Shown here: piece after piece, positions 56,905 to 64,000 of the stretch
Position numbering within the stretch: the stretch's first letter is position 1
How the letters are laid out: each line of letters begins with the position of its first letter
Assembly: GCF_900187945.1 (NCBI RefSeq)
Contig: NZ_FYEH01000006.1
Span: 230,771-294,770, forward strand
DNA: 64,000 nt
Reading direction: 5' to 3'
DNA from: Arboricoccus pini
GTDB lineage: Bacteria; Pseudomonadota; Alphaproteobacteria; Geminicoccales; Geminicoccaceae
Made by a program: the position numbers and the translations under genes
Notes under the pieces: generated by a model
What the model was told of the DNA's origin: nothing
Seen by the model: only the letters and a program-made list of their open reading frames with translations
The model's database searches: none

Positions 56905-57651
56905 CTAGAGTGGACCGAAGCTCTGCACGAGGCTGCCGATTGTCAGGTACCAGCCGTCGACGAGGACAAAAAAGATCAGCTTGAAGGGAAGAGAGATCAT
57001 AACCGGTGGTAGCATCATCATGCCCATCGCCATGAGGATGGAGGAGATGACCATGTCGATGACGAGGAAGGGCAGGAAGATAACGAAGCCGATCTCGAAG
57101 GCCCGGCGCAGTTCGCTGATCATGAAGCCCGGGACGAGGACGCGAAGCGGCGTCTCCTCAGCAGTCTGGGGCGCAGGCGTCCGGGAGATATCGAAGAAGA
57201 GCTGCAGGTCCTTCTCGCGGACCTGATGCATCATGAAGGCACGCAGCGGGGCGATGGTGCGGGCAAGCGCGGTGGGCTCGTCGATCTGCTCCTGGATGAG
57301 CGGGTTGATGCCCTCGTCCCAGCTCTTTTCCAGTGTGGGTGCCATGACAAAGGCCGTCAGGAAAAGCGAGATGCCGATCAGGACGGCGTTGGGCGGCGAT
57401 TGTTGCAGACCGATAGCGGTACGCAGCACCGAGAGGACGATCACGATCCGTGTAAAGGAGGTGACCATCATCAAGATCGAGGGGACCACGCTCAAAAAGG
57501 TGATGAGGGCCACCAGGCGAAGGATCTGGCCCGTCATCGAACCGCCCTGGGCGCCCCCCAGGTCGAGGCTCACCGACTGGGCCAGTGCCGGGGCCGCCGG
57601 CAGGATGAACGGCAGGACCAGGAAGAGGACGTTCCATGGGCGAGAGCGCAT
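56905..57651 (-). CDS. fliP: Flagellar export apparatus protein FliP
   Basis: 248 residues from the ATG at 57651; AAGGGA overlaps the fliO stop 9 nt upstream. A signal sequence (FLVLPFILPAAPALA) is followed by four transmembrane segments with SFTRIVIVLSVLRTAIGLQQSPPN and PLRVLVPGFMISELRRAFEIGF. It forms, with FliQ and FliR, the core of the flagellar type III export gate. FliQ and FliR are not seen next to it in the window. Confidence 0.96.
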   Translation of the reverse strand: MRSRPWNVLFLVLPFILPAAPALAQSVSLDLGGAQGGSMTGQILRLVALITFLSVVPSILMMVTSFTRIVIVLSVLRTAIGLQQSPPNAVLIGISLFLTAFVMAPTLEKSWDEGINPLIQEQIDEPTALARTIAPLRAFMMHQVREKDLQLFFDISRTPAPQTAEETPLRVLVPGFMISELRRAFEIGFVIFLPFLVIDMVISSILMAMGMMMLPPVMISLPFKLIFFVLVDGWYLTIGSLVQSFGPL

Positions 57652-57664
57652 TGTCGATGTTCCC

Positions 57665-57967
57665 TTAGGCATCGCTATCGGCGGCCGGCCGATCGATCAG
57701 CAGATTGCCGCCCGGCCCGAGGAGGAGGAGATGCTCGACGGCGTCTCGGCGAACGAGGACGAGCCTTGTCTTCTGGTCGATCATTCGTGTCTCAACGACG
57801 TCCAGGCGGCGGCCGCTCCGGGCGCGCGATGCGTCTCGCTGGCCACTCAGCCAGCGCTTGAGGCCGCCGCCGGCTTCGAGGCGGCGGAGCAGCCAGAAGC
57901 CGAGGCCGATGGCGCCAAGGACCGCCAGCAACGCGGCAAGCGTGCGAATGTAGTCGACCTCGTGCAT
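57665..57967 (-). CDS. fliO: FliO-like flagellar protein
   Basis: 100 residues: one N-terminal transmembrane helix (TLAALLAVLGAIGLGFWLL) and a small cytoplasmic domain with RRLDVVETRMIDQKTRLVLV and EHLLLLGPGGNLLI, the usual FliO pattern. It assists FliP assembly. The ATG overlaps the upstream gene as TGATG and FliP follows directly. Confidence 0.85.
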   Translation of the reverse strand: MHEVDYIRTLAALLAVLGAIGLGFWLLRRLEAGGGLKRWLSGQRDASRARSGRRLDVVETRMIDQKTRLVLVRRDAVEHLLLLGPGGNLLIDRPAADSDA

Positions 57968-58287
57968 CAGTCAGCGTTGCCGGCTTCGGGCGTGGCATAG
58001 GCGCGAAGGGCGACCGACGCGGCCGTCTGGCCCATGATGTCGCGGGCTGCTTCCATCCTTGTCGTCTGCAGGCGCTCGCGCAGCAGCTCGAGTTCTGCTG
58101 TCAGCGCGAGGAGGAGATCGTCCTCGGGTCGCCGCCAGCGGCCGATATCGGCCAAAGTGCGGTTCAGTCGGTTCATGATCTCCAGGGACGGTGCCTGGCT
58201 GTTCTGGAGGGCCATCCTGGCCGTGGCGATCGCGGATATAGCGGCGGAAACTTCGAGGGTGCTGGCGCGATAGAGATTGTCGGTCAT
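57967..58287 (-). CDS. Unrecognised 106-residue protein of the flagellar operon
   Basis: A helical, charged protein without membrane segments (SLEIMNRLNRTLADIGRWRR, LTAELELLRERLQTTRMEAA). It overlaps its neighbours on both sides by 4 nt (ATGA, TGATG), so it is a genuine member of this flagellar transcript. I do not recognise its family; an export chaperone or a local regulator is possible. Confidence 0.75.
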   Translation of the reverse strand: MTDNLYRASTLEVSAAISAIATARMALQNSQAPSLEIMNRLNRTLADIGRWRRPEDDLLLALTAELELLRERLQTTRMEAARDIMGQTAASVALRAYATPEAGNAD

Positions 58288-58609
58288 CGAAGAGGGGCTC
58301 CTTGCGGCCCGGAGGAGGGCTGGATGGGGCTGGACGTGGCCGCGCGACGGCTCAGCCTTGCGTCCTCGGCGAAGAGGTGGGCCAGGATTTCCGCCACGGC
58401 CGCGAAGAGGGCGGGCGGGATCGGCGCATCCAGTTCGAGCTTCATCAGGATCGTGGCGAGGCTGGCGTCGCGATGGATGGGAATTCGGCCGAGCGCGCCA
58501 TCGTCTCGATGCGCTGGGCCAGGAGGGCTGTGCCCTGGGCCGTGATTACCGGTGCGTCTCCGCGCAGGGGATCGTAACGTAAGGCTATGGCCTGCCGGGT
58601 CTCCTCCAT
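58284..58609 (-). pseudogene. FlhB C-terminal-domain-like (EscU/YscU) protein, frameshifted
   Basis: Reading starts at the ATG at 58609 (GGGAAG upstream) with MEETRQAIALRYDPLRGDAP and runs to the GAATTC at 58481-58486, where a base appears to be missing. In the next frame it continues IPIHRDASLATILMKLELDA and PIPPALFAAVAEILAHLF, the hallmark of the FlhB cytoplasmic tail, to a stop overlapping the next gene as ATGA. Corrected length is about 108 residues. Without correction the product ends prematurely at 58445. Decay, a sequencing error or programmed shifting would each fit. FlhB-tail proteins are substrate-specificity switches in flagellar export. Confidence 0.8.
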
Positions 58610-58660
58610 CGCTCGTCTTCCCTGCCGATCTGGTTCGATCGCCAAGCTAGCGAGAAGTGG

Positions 58661-58675
58661 TAAAGAGACCGTTAA
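58661..58675. promoter_or_regulatory. Near-consensus CtrA box before the flagellar operon
   Basis: Reads TAAA-N7-TTAA on the plus strand (TTAA-N7-TTTA on the minus strand), one mismatch from the CtrA full site TTAA-N7-TTAA, about 55 bp upstream of the first flagellar start at 58609. CtrA governs flagellar genes in many Alphaproteobacteria; binding here is inferred. Confidence 0.45.
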
Positions 58676-58726
58676 CGCAGCGCCCATGGCGAAGAGAGCC
58701 GGCGATGCCTATCTGCAGCGGAGCGG

Positions 58727-59536
58727 ATGGTGGGCGCGGGAGCGAGATTCTTGTCGATTCTGAGCGAGGCCGGCATCCAGCGCTATGCGCGCCAGATCGT
58801 CCTTCCCGAAGTGGGTGGAGAGGGCCAGGAGAGGCTCCTTCGGGCCCGCGTGCTGATCGTCGGTGCCGGCGGCCTGGGCTCGCCTTTGGCGCTCTATCTG
58901 GCGGCAGCCGGGGTCGGGACGCTGGGAATCGTCGATGACGATCTGGTCGAAGTGTCGAACCTGCACCGGCAGATCGCGCATGCGGCCTCGAGGGTGGGCT
59001 GGCCCAAGACCTCGAGCCTTGCCCGGGCCGTGGCCGACATCGATCCTGAGATCCGCCTCGTCCAGCATGCCTGCCGCCTCGATGCGCGCAATGCGGATGA
59101 GCTCGTCGACGGCTACGACCTCGTGGCCGACGGCAGCGACAGCTTTGCCACGCGCGCTTTGGTCCACGATGCCTGCCGGCGGGCGGGCAGGGTGCTGGTA
59201 AGTGCCGCCGTGCAGGGTGTTGCCGGCCAACTCACCACCTTCAAGTCGCATTTGGGCGCGCCGCATCCTTGCCTTCACTGCCTTTTCCCGGCGCCGCCGG
59301 ACGAGGGCATCCTGCCAAACTGTGCCGCCGCCGGCGTGCTCGGCCCGGTGGCCGGCGTCCTCGGCACGCTGCAGGCGGTCGAGGTGACCAAGGAGATCCT
59401 CAGCCGGGGCGACAGTCTCTCGGGCACGCTCCTCCTCTATGATGCGATGGCGGCGACCCTCGAGCGTGTCCGGGTCGGCCGGCGGCCCGGCTGCCCGCAA
59501 TGCGGGGACACATTGGCGACGAATCCACGGGGCTGA
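58727..59536 (+). CDS. moeB: MoeB/ThiF/HesA family adenylyltransferase
   Basis: 269 residues from the ATG at 58727; a TTG at 58751 with GGGAG upstream is possible. The Rossmann motif LIVGAGGLGSPLALYLAAAGVG and DDDLVEVSNLHRQI are typical, and CLHC and CPQC bind the structural zinc. It adenylates the C-terminus of a small ubiquitin-like sulfur carrier (MoaD or ThiS). Context does not settle which; the rhodanese domain seen in some relatives is absent. Confidence 0.88.
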   Translation: MVGAGARFLSILSEAGIQRYARQIVLPEVGGEGQERLLRARVLIVGAGGLGSPLALYLAAAGVGTLGIVDDDLVEVSNLHRQIAHAASRVGWPKTSSLARAVADIDPEIRLVQHACRLDARNADELVDGYDLVADGSDSFATRALVHDACRRAGRVLVSAAVQGVAGQLTTFKSHLGAPHPCLHCLFPAPPDEGILPNCAAAGVLGPVAGVLGTLQAVEVTKEILSRGDSLSGTLLLYDAMAATLERVRVGRRPGCPQCGDTLATNPRG

Positions 59537-59710
59537 GGCGCGCTCGATTGCGCTTGGTAGTTGCAGCCGGCCAGCCTCTTGCGTAAATGCACCGCGCGTT
59601 CACTGGGATGTCGCGGACCGTCGGTACGGGCGGCCAGCCCCAGGGGGGAGGCGCGCCGCTGGCATCCAGCAGGGATGCCGCTTGAGGGCGTGATCGCTTG
59701 AGGAGTTGAG

Positions 59711-60127
<417 letters not shown>

Positions 60128-60171
60128 ATAAGCCGCGCGGCATGGCCGGCGGAGGGGCCGATGCCGGCCGG
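60128..60171. terminator. Convergent-gene hairpin region
   Basis: GGCCGGC (60144-60150) pairs with GCCGGCC (60163-60169), and GCCGCGCGG at 60132 has its complement CCGCGCGGC just inside the TPR gene at 60183. It likely ends both dksA and the TPR gene. Confidence 0.45.
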
Positions 60172-60792
60172 CTAGAGATCCTGCCGCGCGGCACCGTCCT
60201 TGCCGATGAGCCGCAGCATCTGGGCGCGCGCCAGGGTATCGAACGGATTGACCCTGAGGACGGCTTGAAACGCGCGCTCAGCCTCCTCGAGACGGCCAAG
60301 GCCCAAAAGATCGACGCCCAGAAGATACAGCGCGTCGAACTGGCGGGGCTCCAGCGCCAGCACCCGGCGAAGGGCCATGATCGAACCCGTGAGATCGCCG
60401 GTCGACCATTGCAGTGCCGCCATCGCCTGCCAAGCCGCGATATAATCCGGCCACTGGGATAAAAGCCGTTCCAGGAGGCGCGAGCCCAGAGCCGTATCGC
60501 GGCCCGAGAGCGCCAGCTCGGCATCCTCGAGCCGCTGGCGCGCTGCCGCGCCTAAGGCATCCCTCCATAGGCTACGCAGCCGCAAGATAAGCCCCTCCGC
60601 CGTCGTCGCGTCACCGCAGTTCGCCAACGCGTCGAGTAGGCTTTGCGTCGATACAGCTTCCTTTGCCCGGGCGCCCCCGCGCGCCATGAACGCGACGGCG
60701 ACCGCGGGCAGTAGGCGTCGGCGAAGGCCGCCGCTAGCCGGCTTCGTGGGCGAACGCGAAGGCCCTGCGCCTGACAGAACTTTTGGGCCCAT
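60172..60792 (-). CDS. TPR-repeat protein with possible signal sequence
   Basis: 206 residues. The N-terminus GLRRRLLPAVAVAFMARGGA resembles a secretion signal but is not clear-cut. The rest has three to four tetratricopeptide-like helix pairs (AAWQAMAALQWSTGDLTGSI, DALYLLGVDLLGLGRLEEAE, AFQAVLRVNPFDTLARAQM), a protein-interaction scaffold. Its ATG lies 59 nt inside the upstream membrane-protein gene, which suggests coupling. The function is not recognised. Confidence 0.75.
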   Translation of the reverse strand: MGPKVLSGAGPSRSPTKPASGGLRRRLLPAVAVAFMARGGARAKEAVSTQSLLDALANCGDATTAEGLILRLRSLWRDALGAAARQRLEDAELALSGRDTALGSRLLERLLSQWPDYIAAWQAMAALQWSTGDLTGSIMALRRVLALEPRQFDALYLLGVDLLGLGRLEEAERAFQAVLRVNPFDTLARAQMLRLIGKDGAARQDL

Positions 60793-61498
60793 GGAAGACC
60801 TCGCGATAGGCGATCCAGCCGGTGGCCTGGACGAGAAGGAGCAACGGCAATGCCGCCAGGCGCAGGAGCGAGAACCGGCTGTCCACCACCAGGAGAAAGG
60901 GCAGAGTTGGCGCCAGCTGGAGCGCTAGCATGGCCGGCAAGGGCACCACGCGGCGCAGCGCACTGAAAAGGGTCAGAAGTGCTGTCGGACGCCAGAGCGG
61001 GGCGCCCGTCTCCAGCGCCAGGTGGCGAACGAAAGGCTCAAGCCACATGCTGGGCAGGGCATTCAGGCTGACGATGACCGCAAGGCTGCCGACCACCTCC
61101 AGCGCTCCCGTCGGCTGCCCGTCGCGCGCGCCGTTCGTATGCCCGTCCACCAGCAATGCCGCGAGCAGGGCACCCTTGGCCAAAGCCGGGATCAGCTCCT
61201 GGAGGAATAGCCGCCCCACGCGCGCGAAGGGCACCGAGCGGCCACGGCCGGCGAGCCAGGCGGAAAAGCAGAGCACGACCAGCGCATAGAGCGGCGCCAT
61301 GGCGAGCGTGGTGAGCGCCAGCATCAGCCTTGGCACGCCGATCAAGGCGGCCGGCACGAAGGCCAGGAGCGGCACCACCAGGAAGCCAAGGGCAGCGACC
61401 GTGGTCGGAATCGGTGATTCGAAGATCAGCCGCACCGCCTCGACGATCCAGCGGCGCGGCCAGCCAGGCTCGATCGGATGGAGATTGAAACTCGCCAT
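60734..61498 (-). CDS. Unrecognised polytopic membrane protein
   Basis: 254 residues, about six transmembrane segments (TTVAALGFLVVPLLAFVPAAL; LMLALTTLAMAPLYALVVLC; LEVVGSLAVIVSLNALPSMW; LLRLAALPLLLLVQATGWIAY). Short loops with no catalytic motif that I recognise. Overlaps the TPR gene, so the pair may work together. Confidence 0.75.
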   Translation of the reverse strand: MASFNLHPIEPGWPRRWIVEAVRLIFESPIPTTVAALGFLVVPLLAFVPAALIGVPRLMLALTTLAMAPLYALVVLCFSAWLAGRGRSVPFARVGRLFLQELIPALAKGALLAALLVDGHTNGARDGQPTGALEVVGSLAVIVSLNALPSMWLEPFVRHLALETGAPLWRPTALLTLFSALRRVVPLPAMLALQLAPTLPFLLVVDSRFSLLRLAALPLLLLVQATGWIAYREVFHGPKSSVRRRAFAFAHEAG

Positions 61499-61883
61499 GG
61501 GCGCTCCCGTTCGACCGGCGCATTAAGCACAGCTTGGCCCTGTGCCTCAACCTCGGGGGTCGGTCGACGCCGAGCAGGCGGGTGATCACGCCCGCCTGCC
61601 AGCGGGCGAAAGGCGGCGGCGACCCGATCGGGGATGAGGCCGCCATGCGGGCAGTCTTGCCATCGGCGTTCGCTGGCCCTTGGCACCGCGTCCCATTTTA
61701 GAGTCTGACCGTGCAAAGATGTGGCGGGAGTGCGCGAACGGTGTTTTCCGCGCGCATGGGCTCAAGGCTATCCACGACAAAGAACGATGTCGGGGATTAA
61801 GCCTTTGTTAAGTTTCGGCCGTTAATTTCGGTCCCAGGAAAGCGGGCGTGTCCACGCTCGCGGCTCTTGAGGATCATCCGCCA
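61499..61883. other. Intergenic region with CtrA-type box
   Basis: 385 bp between two divergent genes, no gene seen. It carries the TTAA-N7-TTAA site described separately at 61797-61811, and a third TTAA at 61822-61825. Promoters for both neighbours are expected. Confidence 0.5.
61797..61811. promoter_or_regulatory. Perfect CtrA consensus site
   Basis: TTAA-GCCTTTG-TTAA, exact TTAA-N7-TTAA, about 73 bp upstream of the small membrane protein at 61884. In alphaproteobacteria this is bound by the cell-cycle regulator CtrA. The site is seen; the binding is inferred. Confidence 0.65.
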
Positions 61884-62054
61884 ATGTCGAATTCGCCCCT
61901 CTCAAGCACCGCTGACCGTCACCATCTGGCCATTGTTCTCCCGAGCGATGTCGAGGGACGCTGGCCCGTGATCGCCACCGTCGCCTTCGCTGGCGCCGCC
62001 TCGGCCTGCCTCTGGTCGATCCTCGGTACAGCCGCCTACGCACTGATCTTTTGA
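61884..62054 (+). CDS. Small membrane protein, 56 residues
   Basis: MSNSPLSSTADRHHLAIVLP... with one C-terminal transmembrane helix (WPVIATVAFAGAASACLWSI). GAGGAT lies about 10 nt before the ATG. It follows a perfect CtrA box. No family recognised; the frame is short, so the call is tentative. Confidence 0.45.
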   Translation: MSNSPLSSTADRHHLAIVLPSDVEGRWPVIATVAFAGAASACLWSILGTAAYALIF

Positions 62055-62218
62055 ACTTCTCCGGCAAGTCATGGCCGCGATTGACAAAACTTATGGTTGA
62101 TGACTGATTTGACACGCCCTTGTAGGGTTTTGACTTGAGCCGTGCGTTGAACACGGCGCTCCGCACATCATCTAAGCTTCGTTCCTCAAAGATTCCGGGA
62201 TGAGTGCTGACCTTGGCC

Positions 62219-62488
62219 ATGCGCGTGATTATCGAAGGACGTGTCCAAGGTGTGGGGTACCGCGCCTGGGCCGTCGAACAGGCTCGGATGCTGGGTCTGA
62301 AAGGCTGGGTCCGCAACCTCCTCGACGGCTCGGTAGAAGTCGTCATTGACGGACCCATCAAGCAACTTATGGGGTTCGTCGCCTACTGCCAGGACGGACC
62401 GTCCGCCGCCCACGTGCGTCGCGTCTCCACGGCACCTGCCGCCGATGAAGTCGTCCCGGAAGGCTTCGAGCAGCGGCCGAGCGCTTGA
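62219..62488 (+). CDS. acyP: Acylphosphatase
   Basis: 89 residues from the ATG at 62219; a GTG at 62204 would add five. The signature GRVQGVGYRAWA has the catalytic Arg and GWVRNLLDGSVEVV the catalytic Asn. It hydrolyses acyl phosphates. The 164-bp gap upstream has a GCCGTG/CACGGC hairpin (62137-62155), seen but unassigned. Confidence 0.93.
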   Translation: MRVIIEGRVQGVGYRAWAVEQARMLGLKGWVRNLLDGSVEVVIDGPIKQLMGFVAYCQDGPSAAHVRRVSTAPAADEVVPEGFEQRPSA

Positions 62489-62624
62489 GACAGCCGCCGT
62501 ATCGCCCTCGCGGCCTCTTTGGGCACCTTATTTGCCATGTCGGGCCTTTCCCTTCGGTACCGGCGCTGCCATGGGATGAGGCGGCCCTAGCGAGGGGCAT
62601 CCACATGACGGACGGAGGCCACCG

Positions 62625-63722
62625 ATGACTAAGCTCTTCGAGCCCTTGAGCTTGCGCGGAACACAGCTCGTCAATCGCATCGCCGTGGCACCCATGTGCC
62701 AATACGTGGCCGACGAAGGCACGATGACCAGTTGGCATCTCATGCATCTGGGCCAATTCGCCTGCGGCGGGTCCGGCCTCGTCATCGTCGAGGCAACCGG
62801 CGTCTCGCCGGAAGCCCGCATCACGCATGGCTGCGTCGGCCTCTGGTCGGACGCCAACGAGGAAGGCATGCGGCCCGTCCTTGAATTCGCCCGGACCTAC
62901 GGCACCGCGAAGATGGGCATCCAGCTCGGCCACGCCGGCCGCAAGGCTTCGGTGCGCACGCCGCTCGAGGGCGGCGGCCCGCTGCCGGCCAAAGAAGGTG
63001 CTTGGCAAACCGTCGGCCCGTCGGCCCTGGCCTACGCGCCCGACTGGCACGTACCGACCGCCCTGGACGCGGCCGGCCTCGCCAGAATCCGCCAGGATTA
63101 CGAGGCCGCCGCCCGCCGCGCCGTGCGGCTTGGGTTCGAGCTGATCGAAATCCACATGGCGCACGGCTATCTCCTGCACCAGTTCCTCTCGCCGATCTCC
63201 AATCAGCGCGAGGACGGCTATGGCGGCGCGCTCGAAGGTCGCATGCGATTCCCGCTTGAGATCTTCGAGGCCGTCCGTGCCGTCGTCCCCGATCATCTGC
63301 CCGTCGGCGTGCGCGTCTCCGCCACCGATTGGGTCGAGGGCGGCTGGGACTGCCCGCAGACCGTCGAGTTCGCCAAGGTGCTGGACACCAAAGGCTGCGA
63401 CTTCATCGACGTCTCCTCGGGCGGCAACTCACCACTCCAGCGTATCCAGGTCGGACTGGGCTACCAGCTTCCCTTCGCCCGGGCGATCAAGGCAGCCGTC
63501 CAGATGAAGGTCATGGCCGTCGGCATGATCATCGATGGCCCACAGGCCGAAGCCATCCTCCGGGACGGCGACGCCGACATGATTGCGCTTGCCCGAGCTG
63601 CCATGGATGACCCCCATTGGGCCTGGCACGCCGCCCGAGCCCTGGGCGTCGTCATTCCCTACCCCCCACAATATGCCCGTGCCCACCCGGACGTTTGGGA
63701 CCCGTGGAAGAAGAGGGCGTGA
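62625..63722 (+). CDS. NADH:flavin oxidoreductase, Old Yellow Enzyme family (YqjM-like)
   Basis: 365 residues. FMN-binding barrel with NRIAVAPMCQYVADEG (Cys-x-Tyr as in YqjM), GIQLGHAGRKASV (substrate His), and IEIHMAHGYLLHQFLSPISN. It reduces activated alkenes with NAD(P)H. It is a stand-alone single-domain member, unlike DgcA. A hairpin with a GAAA tetraloop follows. Confidence 0.94.
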   Translation: MTKLFEPLSLRGTQLVNRIAVAPMCQYVADEGTMTSWHLMHLGQFACGGSGLVIVEATGVSPEARITHGCVGLWSDANEEGMRPVLEFARTYGTAKMGIQLGHAGRKASVRTPLEGGGPLPAKEGAWQTVGPSALAYAPDWHVPTALDAAGLARIRQDYEAAARRAVRLGFELIEIHMAHGYLLHQFLSPISNQREDGYGGALEGRMRFPLEIFEAVRAVVPDHLPVGVRVSATDWVEGGWDCPQTVEFAKVLDTKGCDFIDVSSGGNSPLQRIQVGLGYQLPFARAIKAAVQMKVMAVGMIIDGPQAEAILRDGDADMIALARAAMDDPHWAWHAARALGVVIPYPPQYARAHPDVWDPWKKRA

Positions 63723-63740
63723 AGAAGAAGCCTTCGGCGA

Positions 63741-63762
63741 CCAGGGGCCGAAAGGCCCCTGG
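63741..63762 (+). terminator. Hairpin with GAAA tetraloop after OYE gene
   Basis: A 9-bp stem CCAGGGGCC / GGCCCCTGG closed by the stable tetraloop GAAA, 19 bp past the stop. No U-run follows. Confidence 0.6.
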
Positions 63763-63810
63763 ACCCCATGGGTTGGGGTGGTCGGATAGCGGGCAGCGCA
63801 TGAGATCTGT

Positions 63811-63836
63811 TGTATAAGGACTATATTCCTTGTACA
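63811..63836. promoter_or_regulatory. Imperfect palindrome before the last gene
   Basis: TGTATAAGGA-CTATAT-TCCTTGTACA: 10-bp arms with one mismatch, 10 bp upstream of the ATG at 63846. It is placed like an operator or core promoter; the cognate protein is unknown. Confidence 0.5.
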
Positions 63837-63845
63837 GTGGGCCCC

Positions 63846-64000
63846 ATGGACTGGACCGATCGTCTCGCCCCCAAGCCGCCACGGCGCCGCTACCCCTTCT
63901 GGGCCAGGCGCGACCGCAGGCGCACGGCCCAGGCCATGGCGGCTGGACGTACCGCCCAGGAGATGGCGCTCGTCAATCGCGTCCCCGTCATGGAAGTCGA
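63846..64000 (+). CDS. Unrecognised gene, 5' end only
   Basis: 51 codons open to the window edge: MDWTDRLAPKPPRRRYPFWA then a very basic run (RRDRRRTAQ) and AAGRTAQEMALVNRVPVMEV, which could be a helix-turn-helix. The ribosome site is weak (GTGGG). A palindrome sits just upstream, as for an autoregulated DNA-binding protein. Tentative. Confidence 0.45.
   Translation, partial: MDWTDRLAPKPPRRRYPFWARRDRRRTAQAMAAGRTAQEMALVNRVPVMEV

Overview
The window is about 64 kb of GC-rich (roughly two-thirds GC by eye), densely coding DNA from an alphaproteobacterial chromosome, close to the replication origin. The class call rests on the hemE–PPSR junction, the mnmG-rsmG-parA-parB run, canonical parS palindromes, TTAA-N7-TTAA CtrA-type boxes and a DksA with a degenerate zinc finger. 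A Rhodospirillales-like lineage is a reasonable guess but cannot be fixed from the sequence alone. No rRNA, tRNA, CRISPR array, insertion sequence or prophage was recognised.

Positions 1-11460 (minus strand) hold a one-carbon/methylamine catabolic operon: soxB, soxD, soxA, soxG, sdaA, dgcA, dgcB, then etfA running off the left edge. Together these would demethylate dimethylglycine and sarcosine to glycine and turn serine into pyruvate; serine hydroxymethyltransferase, the link between the two halves, is not in the window. A divergent five-gene peptide/nickel-type ABC importer (11672-17080) shares the 211-bp control region and may import a substrate of the pathway.

Positions 17164-23081 hold a MOSC protein, an ABC1/AarF kinase with an M3 oligopeptidase, and a long-chain acyl-CoA synthetase. 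Positions 23082-42373 are the origin-proximal block: parB, parA, rsmG, mnmG, a Na+/H+ antiporter with a cyclic-nucleotide-binding domain, mnmE, a DUF255/thioredoxin-like protein, a quinone oxidoreductase, a YciI protein, mgtE, rho, hemJ, hemE and the PPSR gene. Two perfect parS sites lie at 30429 and 33280, the second inside a coding sequence. Two regions carry DnaA-box-like sites: upstream of parB (two perfect TTATCCACA) and between hemE and the PPSR gene, where Caulobacter and relatives have oriC.

Positions 42394-56542 are a mixed region: an unrecognised membrane protein, dinB, a TolC-type outer membrane factor, an FkbM methyltransferase broken by two frameshifts, a KefB-type antiporter divergent from a small XRE regulator across a perfect palindrome, a ClpP-like protease, a GlsB/YeaQ protein, both subunits of methylmalonyl-CoA mutase, a DMT exporter with a histidine-rich tail, and a small cupin. 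Positions 56905-58609 are a small flagellar operon (fliP, fliO, an unknown gene, and a frameshifted FlhB-C-terminus-like gene). The right end holds a MoeB/ThiF protein, dksA, a TPR protein, two membrane proteins, an acylphosphatase, an Old Yellow Enzyme family reductase and the start of an unrecognised gene.

The most notable signals are the intragenic parS, the competing origin candidates, an mnmE with no ATG/GTG/TTG start but an ATA overlapping the upstream stop behind a good Shine-Dalgarno, the frameshifted flagellar gene, and a Rho with an unusually long arginine-rich N-terminal extension.
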